The notes: a model not told the origin generated them from the letters alone. 7,279 nucleotides of DNA from RPQJ01 sp031404015 (GCA_031404015.1 JANNGT010000108.1:1-7279), one strand, 5' to 3'; positions 1 through 5,792 are shown, counted from the stretch's first letter. Numbers and translations: made by a program.

Positions 1-112
1 GCCTACTTATCTCCCGACCTCTAGTAAACGGAACGATACAGAAGGTGCAGAAATTGTTGCAGCCATTGGAGATTGGTACCCATGCATGAGTGCTGTTTTG
101 TCGAATAGGTTC
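1..112 (-). pseudogene. miaB: MiaB-type radical-SAM tRNA methylthiotransferase, internal fragment
   Basis: Read on the minus strand from about base 112 to base 2, one frame gives a peptide containing HAWVPISNGCNNFC followed by TFCIVPFTRGREISR. This is the hallmark of methylthiotransferases: the CxxxCxxC cluster of a radical-SAM enzyme (cysteine codons at 61-59, 49-47 and 40-38), followed by the VPxxRGRE segment typical of MiaB, which adds methylthio groups to A37 of tRNA. Only about 37 codons are present. The gene leaves the window at base 1, and the frame meets a TGA at 133-131 inside the tctA-like region, so there is no start or N-terminal domain. G+C is about 46% (51 of 110, hand count), and codons such as AGA, AGG, AGT and ATA contrast with the neighbouring genes. 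MiaB is preferred over RimO or MtaB from the VPFTRGREISR wording. It is a fragment, either of a neighbouring gene cut by rearrangement or of foreign DNA joined during assembly. Confidence 0.75.
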
Positions 113-453
113 AAGATCACCCCGTGATTCTCACGCTCGCGATGCTGGGCGCGGTGCAGTACCGCGGCTTGCCAGCCGACGCGGTCTGCGCGGTCATCTT
201 CGGGCTCATCGGCTTCATGATGAAGCGACACCGCTGGCCGCGCGTGCCTTTGGTCATAGCGATGTCGCTGGCGACGCTCTTCGAGAGCAACTTGCACCTG
301 ACATTGCGCCTGCAAGCGCTCGGACGAATTGATTTCTGGTCACGGCCCGTGGTGCTGGGCCTGCTCGCGTTGATCCTGCTGAACCTGCTGTTGCCCTCGT
401 TACGGCAGTTCATGCGCAGGCGCCGCGAACGTAAAGAACGGAGCCGGCTATGA
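109..453 (+). pseudogene. tctA: TctA-type tripartite tricarboxylate transporter large permease, C-terminal fragment
   Basis: The open frame after a TAG at 106-108 encodes roughly the last 110 residues of a TctA-family membrane subunit; recognisable homology begins near base 124. TctA is the large permease of TTT transporters, which import carboxylates with a periplasmic binding protein (TctC) and small membrane protein TctB. Seen here are FGLIGFMMKRHRWPRVPLVI and FESNLHLTLRL, then FWSRPVVLGLLALILLNLLLP, matching the family's C-terminal pattern FGxxGyxmrr..P..Plvlg..L...xE.nl.rsl..f..RPi. A basic tail ends the protein. TctA is normally about 500 residues, so nearly four fifths is missing, including the N-terminal hydrophobic blocks. 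The missing part is replaced by the MiaB-like fragment on the other strand. The stop overlaps the tctB start (ATGA, 450-453). GTG at 124 would be a poor start, so this is a truncated gene, not a short complete one. Confidence 0.75.
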
Positions 454-929
454 AAAGCCAGTCACGACCCCTGCGCTTCCTGCGACGAAGCTGGGACACG
501 GTCGCCCTGGCACTCGTCGTGACGGGAGCCCTGGCGGCCTCCCTGCCATTGAGTCGAATCGCTGGTGCCATTCCGCGTGCGGTGTTACTGGTGACCCTTG
601 CTCTGGTGAGCATTCAACTCACGATCGAGTTTCGCGAGGTGGGCCCTGCCGGCACAGAACCCAAACAAAGCCGACTGCCGCCGATGCGCCCGACCGGACC
701 CTTGGTCGTGGCGTTATGGGTGGCGGGACTGATGCTGGCCGTGTTGGCGTTCGGCACGATTGTCGGCAGTGCCCTCTTCTGCGCTACCTATCTTCGGATA
801 CATGCGCGCGAATCATGGCCGAGCAGTGCTGCTGTAGCGCTGACCCTAGCCGTCGTTGTGTACCTGGTGTTCGCCGTGCTGCTGCGGGCGCAGCTGCACC
901 AAGGATGGTTGACGGGGTTCGCTGAGTGA
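450..929 (+). CDS. tctB: TctB-family small permease subunit of a tripartite tricarboxylate transporter
   Basis: A 159-residue integral membrane protein, the usual TctB size. Four to five hydrophobic segments are visible: about residues 17-35, 42-60, 83-100, 102-117 and 125-147. A polar, proline-rich loop lies between the second and third. The motif GTIVGSALFCATYLRIHARESW (residues 102-123, split by the family's conserved glycine and ESW) and the closing VVVYLVFAVLL are typical of TctB. In TTT systems TctB works with TctA in the inner membrane for binding-protein-dependent carboxylate uptake. ATG at 450 is chosen because it overlaps the tctA stop (ATGA) and has GGAG at 440-443, six bases upstream. 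No tctC binding-protein gene is in the window, so the substrate cannot be inferred. The family call is firm; function is conditional because the adjacent tctA is only a fragment here. Confidence 0.85.
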   Translation: MKSQSRPLRFLRRSWDTVALALVVTGALAASLPLSRIAGAIPRAVLLVTLALVSIQLTIEFREVGPAGTEPKQSRLPPMRPTGPLVVALWVAGLMLAVLAFGTIVGSALFCATYLRIHARESWPSSAAVALTLAVVVYLVFAVLLRAQLHQGWLTGFAE

Positions 930-964
930 GAACGCCTGGCGAGGGGCTCTCGGCGTCCCCCCAT

Positions 965-998
965 AAGAAAACGGCCCCGGGCTTGCGCACGGGGCCGA
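965..998 (-). terminator. Rho-independent terminator of the PEP-CTERM gene
   Basis: A perfect 8-bp stem, CGGCCCCG (972-979) with CGGGGCCG (990-997), has a 10-base loop. On the minus strand it is followed by TTTTCTTA. It lies about 40 bases past the stop of the minus-strand PEP-CTERM gene. Plus-strand transcripts from tctB would form the same hairpin but have no U-tract, so it is best assigned to the minus strand, though it may slow convergent transcription. Confidence 0.85.
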
Positions 999-1039
999 AA
1001 TCCACTTGCTTCGAAGTGTAAGGTTTTCCGACTGTTCGG

Positions 1040-1612
1040 TTAGGCCTTGCGACGACGAGCAGCGCCAAGGCCAATCAGGCCGAGGCCGAGGAGGGCCAAT
1101 GAGCCCGGCTCCGGCACCGCATTGAAGGCTACCTGGCCGGTGTACGAGGTCTGCGTACCAGTGTTGGTACCACGGACCCGAATGGCATACTGGCCTGCCG
1201 TCAGGAATGTCGAAATGCCTGGGAAGGCGATTCCGGGTACGCCCGACTCAGCACCCGGGACCACAAGTCCGACCGTACCACCCGAGCAGGTAGCCGCACA
1301 GGTGAAGCCCGAAGCGTTGTAAATGCCGCCGATGAAACCAGTGATTCCAGCTTGCGGAATGAAATTGACGCTGAGCTCACCGTTGGCGTTCGGCGACAGG
1401 TTGAAAATGTAGTAGTCGTCAAACGCACCGACCGGGAAGCCGCTAGTCTGATCGCGTACGAAGCTGTCGTTGTTCGGTGTGCCAGGGGGAACCGTGAACG
1501 AGCCGAGGTACGTGTTTGCGCCGGCATAAATGACGACAGCGTTAGCAGCCGGAATCGACATTCCGATTGCGGCGATGCTGGCCATGCTGACAAGAAGTGT
1601 CTTGAGTTTCAT
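1040..1612 (-). CDS. FxDxF-type PEP-CTERM sorting-domain protein
   Basis: A 190-residue secreted protein. Residues 1-25 form a Sec signal peptide (basic start, hydrophobic core, ANA cleavage site). Residues 64-70, FDDYYIF, match the FxDxF family of PEP-CTERM proteins. The body is rich in Gly, Thr, Ser and Asn, with two cysteines (105, 109) in a CAATC pair. The C-terminus (166-190) is a textbook PEP-CTERM signal: VPEPGS, a hydrophobic stretch, then the basic tail RRRKA. Such proteins are recognised by the membrane protease-transpeptidase exosortase, and many are surface or extracellular-matrix proteins; the partner exosortase is not in this window. ATG at 1612 has GGAG about ten bases upstream, preceded by a sigma-54-type promoter, and a terminator follows. 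It stands alone as a single-gene unit convergent with tctB. The precise function of the mature protein is unknown. Confidence 0.9.
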   Translation of the reverse strand: MKLKTLLVSMASIAAIGMSIPAANAVVIYAGANTYLGSFTVPPGTPNNDSFVRDQTSGFPVGAFDDYYIFNLSPNANGELSVNFIPQAGITGFIGGIYNASGFTCAATCSGGTVGLVVPGAESGVPGIAFPGISTFLTAGQYAIRVRGTNTGTQTSYTGQVAFNAVPEPGSLALLGLGLIGLGAARRRKA

Positions 1613-1670
1613 TTTTCGAATTCTCCGTTAATGCCCGTAGGGCCAGTTTTCCGTTCTACGCGTCGAATAA

Positions 1671-1686
1671 TGCAAGGCTGATGCCA
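1671..1686 (-). promoter_or_regulatory. Sigma-54 (RpoN) promoter of the PEP-CTERM gene
   Basis: The minus strand reads TGGCATCAGCCTTGCA, against the sigma-54 consensus TGGCACG-N4-TTGCW. The invariant GG and GC are exactly ten bases apart, and only two core positions differ. Transcription would start near 1660, giving a leader of about 48 bases before the ATG at 1612. Just upstream (about 1688-1712) is a very AT-rich stretch, suited to the DNA bending that enhancer-bound activators need. PEP-CTERM genes in other proteobacteria are known to be controlled by RpoN with the PrsK/PrsR two-component system, which fits; no PrsR binding site was identified. Confidence 0.7.
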
Positions 1687-1902
1687 ATTGTATTTTTATT
1701 ATATTAAACAACGGCTTATTGCGTTAGTCGCAAGCAGCAGCGGGATGCGCTGTAAACAAATTCGACAATAGTTTCGGTGCTACAAGATCACGGCAAACCC
1801 GGGAGAGACTAACCTATGGGCAGTTACCAAAGCGCGTACTGAGACCCGCCCCACAAAACTCACCCCTGTCCGTTGCGGTGCGCGGCGATCAGGCGAAAAC
1901 TC
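1687..1902. other. Non-coding stretch between the PEP-CTERM promoter and the riboswitch
   Basis: No convincing gene is seen on either strand. It contains an AT-rich block (about 1688-1712), probably the upstream region of the sigma-54 promoter. Around 1790-1828 a sequence resembles the two ends of a GEMM aptamer without its middle (GGCAAACCC at 1792-1800, CTATGGGCAG at 1814-1823, then GTTACC at 1823-1828). A small imperfect hairpin, CAGT(T)AC with GTACTG, lies at 1821-1841. The promoter of the downstream riboswitch transcript should lie here, but I found no good sigma-70 or sigma-54 match on the plus strand. Confidence 0.5.
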
Positions 1903-1995
1903 CACGCATTGAAAAGGCAAACCCGCCGCAAGGTGGGGACGCAAAGCCTCCGGTCCTCAGGTGTGAGCTGCACCATGGATAGCGGGGTTGCCAGA
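1903..1995 (+). promoter_or_regulatory. Cyclic di-GMP-I (GEMM) riboswitch aptamer
   Basis: The conserved pieces occur in order. GGCAAACC (1916-1923) is followed by a stem capped by a GCAA tetraloop (CCGCC/GGTGG, 1923-1936). Then come GGGACGCAAAGCC (1936-1948), a second arm GGTGT/GCACC (1960-1964/1970-1974) with ATGGATAGC after it, and the closing GGGGTTGCC (1984-1992), which pairs with GGCAA at 1916. The GNRA loop and its receptor region in the second arm are the known tertiary contact of this class. The family senses the second messenger c-di-GMP. The aptamer ends about 100 bases before the lipoprotein start, so it should control that gene. Confidence 0.92.
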
Positions 1996-2061
1996 ACCAC
2001 CCACCCTGCGCGAAGCAGTTGGGCTCTGCCGCAATCCCTGTCCTCCCAGCACACATCCCTG

Positions 2062-2087
2062 TCCCGGCGGCGATCGTGGAACCGGGA
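2062..2087 (+). promoter_or_regulatory. Possible riboswitch expression platform sequestering the Shine-Dalgarno
   Basis: TCCCGG (2062-2067) can pair with CCGGGA (2082-2087) around a 14-base loop. The 3' arm covers the GGGAG ribosome site (2084-2088), seven bases before the ATG at 2096. CTCCC at 2043-2047 is an alternative partner for the same GGGAG. No U-tract follows, so control of translation looks more likely than termination. Whether c-di-GMP turns the gene on or off cannot be told by eye. Confidence 0.4.
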
Positions 2088-2095
2088 GCAGTTGG

Positions 2096-2815
2096 ATGAC
2101 GGGCACGAGAACTGGATTCGCAGGCACCAAGTTGGCCAGCCTGGCGCTGGCAATCGTTCTGAGCACCGGCTTGGCCGGGTGCAAGACGGAGAGTAAGAAA
2201 TCGGATGCGCCGGCAGCCGGCGGCGGCACCGTCACCACGCCGACGACCCCCACCACCCCGACCACCCCGACCAGCAACCGTGCCCCGACCGTCTCGGGCT
2301 CGCCGGTCACGACGGCCAAGATCAGCCTGCCCTACTCGTTCCAGCCCGTCGCCAGCGATGCCGACGGCGACCTGCTCACCTTCCAGATCAAGAGCAAGCC
2401 CGACTGGGCCACGTTCGACGCAAACACCGGCCGCCTCGAGGGCACGCCCCCGACCGGCAGCAACGGCACGTTCACTGGCGTGCAGATCATCGTCAGCGAC
2501 GGCAAGACCACCACGGAGATGAGTGCGTTCAGCATCAGCGTCGTCGATCCGGTCATCGGCAACGCCGAACTCGCCTGGCAGCCGCCGACCTCCAACGAAG
2601 ACGGCACCCCGCTCGCCGACCTGTCGGGCTACGTCATCCGCTACGGCAAGACGGCAGGTGCGCTCGACCAGAGCGTTCGCATCGACGGTGCCGGCACGAC
2701 GATGTACGTCGTCGACAACCTGATCGAAGGCACGTGGTACTTCTCGCTTTCGTCGGTGAATTCGACGGGCGTCGAAAGCCGGCCGACGGGTTACGTGTCG
2801 AAGACGATCGGCTGA
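2096..2815 (+). CDS. Lipoprotein with Ig-like (He_PIG) and fibronectin type III domains, under c-di-GMP riboswitch control
   Basis: A 239-residue exported lipoprotein. Residues 1-28 are a signal peptide ending in the lipobox LAGC, with lipidated Cys29. Next comes a short low-complexity linker with four Thr-Thr-Pro repeats (47-58). Residues about 63-142 look like a putative Ig/cadherin-like fold of the He_PIG type: YSFQPVASDADGD, PDWATFDANTGRLEGTPP, then IIVSDGKTT. Residues about 146-237 look like fibronectin type III: LAWQPPTSNEDGTPL, GYVIRYGK, and a final strand pair. Such proteins usually act in adhesion or matrix binding, which fits c-di-GMP control. ATG at 2096 is preferred over in-frame codons back to 1988 because it has GGGAG seven bases upstream and gives a clean lipoprotein signal; the upstream codons would lie inside the riboswitch. 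Specific ligand unknown. Confidence 0.85.
   Translation: MTGTRTGFAGTKLASLALAIVLSTGLAGCKTESKKSDAPAAGGGTVTTPTTPTTPTTPTSNRAPTVSGSPVTTAKISLPYSFQPVASDADGDLLTFQIKSKPDWATFDANTGRLEGTPPTGSNGTFTGVQIIVSDGKTTTEMSAFSISVVDPVIGNAELAWQPPTSNEDGTPLADLSGYVIRYGKTAGALDQSVRIDGAGTTMYVVDNLIEGTWYFSLSSVNSTGVESRPTGYVSKTIG
2234..2272 (+). repeat. Thr-Thr-Pro codon repeat in the lipoprotein linker
   Basis: Four imperfect copies of a 9-base unit, close to ACCACCCCG, encode (Thr-Thr-Pro)4 plus a final Thr. This is a spacer between the lipidated N-terminus and the first folded domain. Its near-identical units could change in number by slippage without breaking the frame. Confidence 0.8.
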
Positions 2816-2856
2816 TCGCAAGGCCCCGCTCATGGCGGGCGTCAGGCGAGTAATCG
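2816..2856. other. Short convergent gap with a weak hairpin
   Basis: This 41-base gap separates the stops of the lipoprotein gene and the minus-strand nucleotidyltransferase gene. A 5-bp stem CCCGC/GCGGG (2825-2829/2835-2839) with a 5-base loop is present, but there is no U-tract on either strand. It may be a weak shared terminator. Confidence 0.3.
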
Positions 2857-3975
2857 TCAGGCTGCGGCGCTCGCAGCGTCCTCGGCCGGCCCCTTAAGCC
2901 GCTGCACGTAGAACTTGTATGACAGATGCCGCACCAGCATCAGCGGCGGCATCTTCACCCAATGCGAGCGCACGTACAGCAGTAATCGCGCCCACTCGGT
3001 GAGTCGGCTCGGCGCGTCCGGGTGCTGCGGGAACAATGCGCGCGGCACCAGGCGATCCATCAATGCGAGCACGGGTGCCGAGGGCGCACCGATCATCGAA
3101 GCCAAAACCACTGCATCAGGCACCGGCGTCCCAAGCAGCTCGCGCGTGTAGCGCAACGCGTAAAACGCGGGCCGTTCCAGGTCCAACGCTTTGGCGCGAG
3201 CCCAGAACTGCTCCCAGAATCCAAGCTCCGTCGCGGCAAAGTGGCGCAGCAGATCATCAATGTCGACGAGCTCGCGCAAGGCGTCGTCCATCTCGCCGCC
3301 ATAGAACAGATGCACGATCGCGTGCAGGACCATGTCGATGGGCGCCAGCACCTTGAATCGTGAGCCCGGCACCTCACGAGCAGCGGCGAACATCAGCGCA
3401 GAAGAAGGCTTGAGCCGTGCCGTGCGCATCAGGATGCTGTGATGCAGGTCGACTTCGACGCCGCGCTCATCATGGCTGAGCGGCGGCAGCTCGTGGGTCC
3501 AGCGGCGGTAATAGAGGTCGTCGTATGCGGTCAGGTCCTTGGCGATCCAACTGCGTTCACGCAAGCGCTGTTCCACGGCAGGCAGGTGCTCTTCCGGCAC
3601 AAGCAGGTCGACATCGCTGAACAACCGGCCGGCTGAATTCGGCGTCCCCGCCAGCATATAGGCGGTTCCTTTGAGGCAGACCACCGGCACATCAGGCAAA
3701 TCAACCAGCGCCCGGTCCAGCCGATCGAGTTCCCAGCGCGCAGAGCGCACTCTCGCACCCGCGACCACACGGGCACTTGACAGTTGATCGATCGCATTGC
3801 CGGGCAGCTGCTGCAGGCTGCCGGCGCGTTCGGCCGCGACGGCGAGGCGTCCCAACAAGCGAGCACGCCGGATGAGCCGCAATGCCAAGTCAAGTTCCGC
3901 AGGCGGCAGTCGCGAGAGTCCGCTGGCATCCCGCAGCAGCGCAAGCGCACGCACCCACGGCTGTGGAATGAACAT
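2857..3975 (-). CDS. Nucleotidyltransferase family protein (PF14907-type) of the HPr-rel-A set
   Basis: About 372 residues from ATG 3975 (377 from the alternative ATG at 3990). The central region carries the family's signature: VVCLKGTAYML with the invariant lysine, about 20 residues later GRLFSDVDLLVP with the paired aspartates of a polymerase-beta-like nucleotidyltransferase, and GVEVDLHHSI with the third carboxylate. In numbering from 3990 these are K107, D126/D128 and D181. The rest is mostly helical. Proteins of this family presumably transfer a nucleotidyl group to an unknown acceptor; related ones occur beside HprK-like kinases in some lasso-peptide clusters. ATG 3975 is chosen because it overlaps the kinase stop by one base (TGATG), typical of coupled translation; neither start has a clear Shine-Dalgarno. 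It is the last gene of the operon. The substrate is unknown. Confidence 0.85.
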   Translation of the reverse strand: MFIPQPWVRALALLRDASGLSRLPPAELDLALRLIRRARLLGRLAVAAERAGSLQQLPGNAIDQLSSARVVAGARVRSARWELDRLDRALVDLPDVPVVCLKGTAYMLAGTPNSAGRLFSDVDLLVPEEHLPAVEQRLRERSWIAKDLTAYDDLYYRRWTHELPPLSHDERGVEVDLHHSILMRTARLKPSSALMFAAAREVPGSRFKVLAPIDMVLHAIVHLFYGGEMDDALRELVDIDDLLRHFAATELGFWEQFWARAKALDLERPAFYALRYTRELLGTPVPDAVVLASMIGAPSAPVLALMDRLVPRALFPQHPDAPSRLTEWARLLLYVRSHWVKMPPLMLVRHLSYKFYVQRLKGPAEDAASAAA

Positions 3976-4907
3976 CAGGCGGCAGAGCATTGCGACAGCA
4001 TCGACATTGCCGCGATCGCTTCATCCAGGTTGGAGTATCGCAGGCGGTAACAGTCGGCCTGGTCGACGATGCCGCGCACCGTCTCGAACGCGTCGAGACC
4101 GAGCAGCTCGTAGTTGAACGCATTCATTGCCAACTCCATGAATGCCTGCGCTTGCGGGATTGGTTCGAGCTGCAATGGCGAACCGGCGACCCACCGCGGA
4201 AACACCAGCCAACGGGCAAGCGCACCTTCTGTCGCGCGCTTGACGGCGTCCGCGGGTGGCCGCACGTGCGCGACCGTTCCCTTGCGCGTTCCCGGAATTT
4301 CCGGACCGATCACGGCTTCCGGCGCGAACTGCCGGATGACCGCAATGGACTCATTTTTGAGGGGCATCGGTCGCGGCACGGGCAAGAGCAGCCGGGTGCG
4401 CGGCCGCAACAGGCCGAACTCATCCGACAACAAGCGCCAACCGCGGTGAGCCAACGCAGTGCAGAGCGTGGTCTTGCCGTGACCCGGCGATGCCGGCAAG
4501 AGCAGCGCGAATCCGTCACGCTCGAGCACTGCGGAATGCAGCATCAAGTAACCCTGGTGGCGCATGACGATGGCCAGATTCAACCCCCACTCGAGCACCG
4601 CCAGTGCGTGGCTGGCGAGCATGTCCTCGTGGGGTGGACGTCCATCCACAAGCACACGAACCATCGCTGGACGTCCGGGGCGCAACGAGCGAGTCCGTTG
4701 CATCGTCAGATGGCACGTGAAGACTCGGTTGGCATCGATCACGGGGTAATCGCGGTACAGCGCATGGAGGCTGTCGGCGAGGCCGGGCATGCGCAGTTGC
4801 AAATGCATGTCGAACGGGCCGAAGCGCACGCCCAACCCATCGTGCAGCCCGCGCGCAAATTGCGCGGGCGTCATTGCGCCGACCGTGGTCAGGGCCGCGC
4901 AGGTCAC
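3975..4907 (-). CDS. HprK-related kinase A (HPr-rel-A system)
   Basis: A 310-residue protein related to the C-terminal kinase domain of HPr kinase/phosphorylase. A Walker A loop SPGHGKTTL lies at residues 140-148 (Lys145), and LLSDEF at 159-164 supplies the acidic metal-binding residue. Before it, HSAVLERDGFALLLPA is the usual lead-in strand of HprK-like domains. The family 'HprK-related kinase A' was defined by its constant company of a PqqD-like protein and a nucleotidyltransferase in exosortase-bearing genomes, exactly as here. It lacks the HPr-binding N-terminal domain of true HprK, so HPr is not the expected substrate; a protein or peptide presented by the PqqD-like partner is an inference. 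GTG at 4907 is chosen from its four-base overlap (GTGA) with the upstream gene; ATG at 4874 is an alternative that aligns with the conserved start. Soluble, cytoplasmic. Confidence 0.88.
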   Translation of the reverse strand: MTCAALTTVGAMTPAQFARGLHDGLGVRFGPFDMHLQLRMPGLADSLHALYRDYPVIDANRVFTCHLTMQRTRSLRPGRPAMVRVLVDGRPPHEDMLASHALAVLEWGLNLAIVMRHQGYLMLHSAVLERDGFALLLPASPGHGKTTLCTALAHRGWRLLSDEFGLLRPRTRLLLPVPRPMPLKNESIAVIRQFAPEAVIGPEIPGTRKGTVAHVRPPADAVKRATEGALARWLVFPRWVAGSPLQLEPIPQAQAFMELAMNAFNYELLGLDAFETVRGIVDQADCYRLRYSNLDEAIAAMSMLSQCSAA

Positions 4908-5212
4908 GGATGGATTCGCTCCACCAGGCCCAGTTCTTCAAAACGGATCAACAGCTTGTTGATGTGTTCGACGAACTGAGCGTCTGCCATCGCGCCCTGC
5001 AGGGACGCGACGAGTTCGGCGGCGGCGAGCGGCGACCGAGGCTCGAGCAGGACGTGTTGCAGCAGCAGGGCCGACCCGTCATTCAACAGATGGGTTTTGC
5101 CCGAGGCGTGGTGATAGACGACCTGCTCGTCGTCCCCCTGCCACCGGGCCCAGGTGAACTGGTTCTCCGGGGCTGAGCGGTACCGGGCGACGGAAAGAGA
5201 ATCCGACGTCAG
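4904..5212 (-). CDS. HPr-rel-A system PqqD-family peptide chaperone
   Basis: A PqqD-like winged-helix protein of about 102 residues if started at CTG 5212. The core reads FTWARWQGDDEQVVYHHASG, then KTHLLNDGSALLLQ, matching the family pattern W..W.dd.vVyh..sG.THlL...a..lL; the C-terminal half ends FEELGLVERIHP. PqqD-like domains bind leader peptides and hand them to modifying enzymes. In this set the partners are the kinase and the nucleotidyltransferase downstream. No ATG, GTG or TTG lies in frame between the TGA at 5347-5345 and the TTG at 5086, and that TTG would remove the conserved N-terminal strands. The best start is therefore CTG at 5212, overlapping the upstream stop (CTGA), with no clear Shine-Dalgarno; translational coupling is likely. 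The stop overlaps the kinase start. A small sequence error is a less likely explanation. Confidence 0.8.
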   Translation of the reverse strand: MTSDSLSVARYRSAPENQFTWARWQGDDEQVVYHHASGKTHLLNDGSALLLQHVLLEPRSPLAAAELVASLQGAMADAQFVEHINKLLIRFEELGLVERIHP

Positions 5213-5736
5213 AGGTTGTCGATCGATACGACTGTTGCGCCGAGCGAGCCCATGGCGGCGGCCGACATCAGGATGCCTCGCGGGGCCGAGACCGATTGGA
5301 AGGTAGTGTCCCCACGCGGATAGAAATAAGTGGTGCCGTTCAGATCACTGTTGCGACACATTTCCTGCTCAGTGACACCGGCGGCTGAATCGCTTGCGGC
5401 AACAACATAGTTGCGTTCGGGGATGTTATAGACGACCGGCGTTTGCGCAGATCCCACCTGCAGAGCGTTGGGGTTGCCGTTGATCGGCTGACCGAGCGTG
5501 CTCTTTTCCGCGAGGCAGTTCACTTCGCCTCCTGCGGTGGTGCTGGTGTAAGTGCGCACGCTGCTGGCAGCCAGCGCCGCGCTGGCCGGGCTCAGGGAAA
5601 GAATCGCGGGCGCCGCGATTGTGGCACCGCGCAGCAGCGCGCGGCGCGACAGGTTTGCAGCCTGGACCGTTGCCGTTGCGGTGACATCAACGCCACTGGC
5701 CGGCTCGATCGTGGCCTTGTCGCGTTGGTCGGTCAT
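5209..5736 (-). CDS. Tat-signal small secreted protein, candidate substrate of the HPr-rel-A enzymes
   Basis: A 175-residue protein I do not recognise as a named family. Residues 1-29 are a polar Thr/Ala/Val-rich leader. SRRALLRG (30-37) is a twin-arginine motif, followed by a hydrophobic stretch to about residue 58, rich in Ala, with likely cleavage near ASA or ALA (51-57). The mature part (about 118 residues) has two cysteines (74 and 127) that could form a disulfide, many Ser/Thr, and a Gly/Ala-rich end. Tat export suggests that it folds or is modified in the cytoplasm first. It is the first gene of the operon, and its stop overlaps the PqqD-like start. That position, and the unusually long n-region, make it a plausible substrate of the kinase/nucleotidyltransferase pair; this is inference. 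ATG 5736 is the only good start, with a weak CTGGGG upstream. Confidence 0.7.
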   Translation of the reverse strand: MTDQRDKATIEPASGVDVTATATVQAANLSRRALLRGATIAAPAILSLSPASAALAASSVRTYTSTTAGGEVNCLAEKSTLGQPINGNPNALQVGSAQTPVVYNIPERNYVVAASDSAAGVTEQEMCRNSDLNGTTYFYPRGDTTFQSVSAPRGILMSAAAMGSLGATVVSIDNL

Positions 5737-5774
5737 TGCAGTAAACCCCAGGGTATAGGCATTTCAAAATTTGC

Positions 5775-5792
5775 AGTGCGCAGAATCGCACT
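5775..5792. repeat. Inverted repeat in the leader of the Tat/HPr-rel-A operon
   Basis: AGTGCG (5775-5780) and CGCACT (5787-5792) form a perfect 6-bp inverted repeat around CAGAAT. It lies just downstream of the start site predicted from the sigma-54-like element (about 5795), so it would form a hairpin at the 5' end of the operon mRNA. It could instead be an operator for a dimeric regulator. Confidence 0.4.

Noticed and set aside
1792..1810. ACCCGGGAGA resembling the end of a guanidine-I (ykkC) riboswitch.
   Set aside because: The other conserved ykkC blocks are absent upstream; only a short chance match remains.
1818..1835. TGGGCAG...AAAGCGC before the riboswitch as a sigma-54 promoter.
   Set aside because: The GG to GC spacing is eleven, not ten, and the -12 half is not TTGC.
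2234..2272. Short tandem repeat considered as a CRISPR or regulatory repeat.
   Set aside because: The 9-base units are contiguous, in frame, and encode a Thr-Thr-Pro linker; there are no spacers.
1889..2833. A 314-codon open frame antisense to the lipoprotein gene and riboswitch.
   Set aside because: It is Arg/Gly-rich low-complexity protein typical of an antisense frame in GC-rich DNA, crosses a clear riboswitch, and opposes a gene with recognisable domains.
2825..2839. Hairpin CCCGC/GCGGG as a terminator for the lipoprotein gene.
   Set aside because: The stem is only 5 bp and there is no U-tract on either strand; it is noted only as a weak possibility.
3990..4979. A 329-codon plus-strand open frame over the kinase gene.
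   Set aside because: The minus strand encodes an HprK-related kinase with Walker A and other motifs; the plus-strand product is rich in Arg, Gln and His and shows no family.
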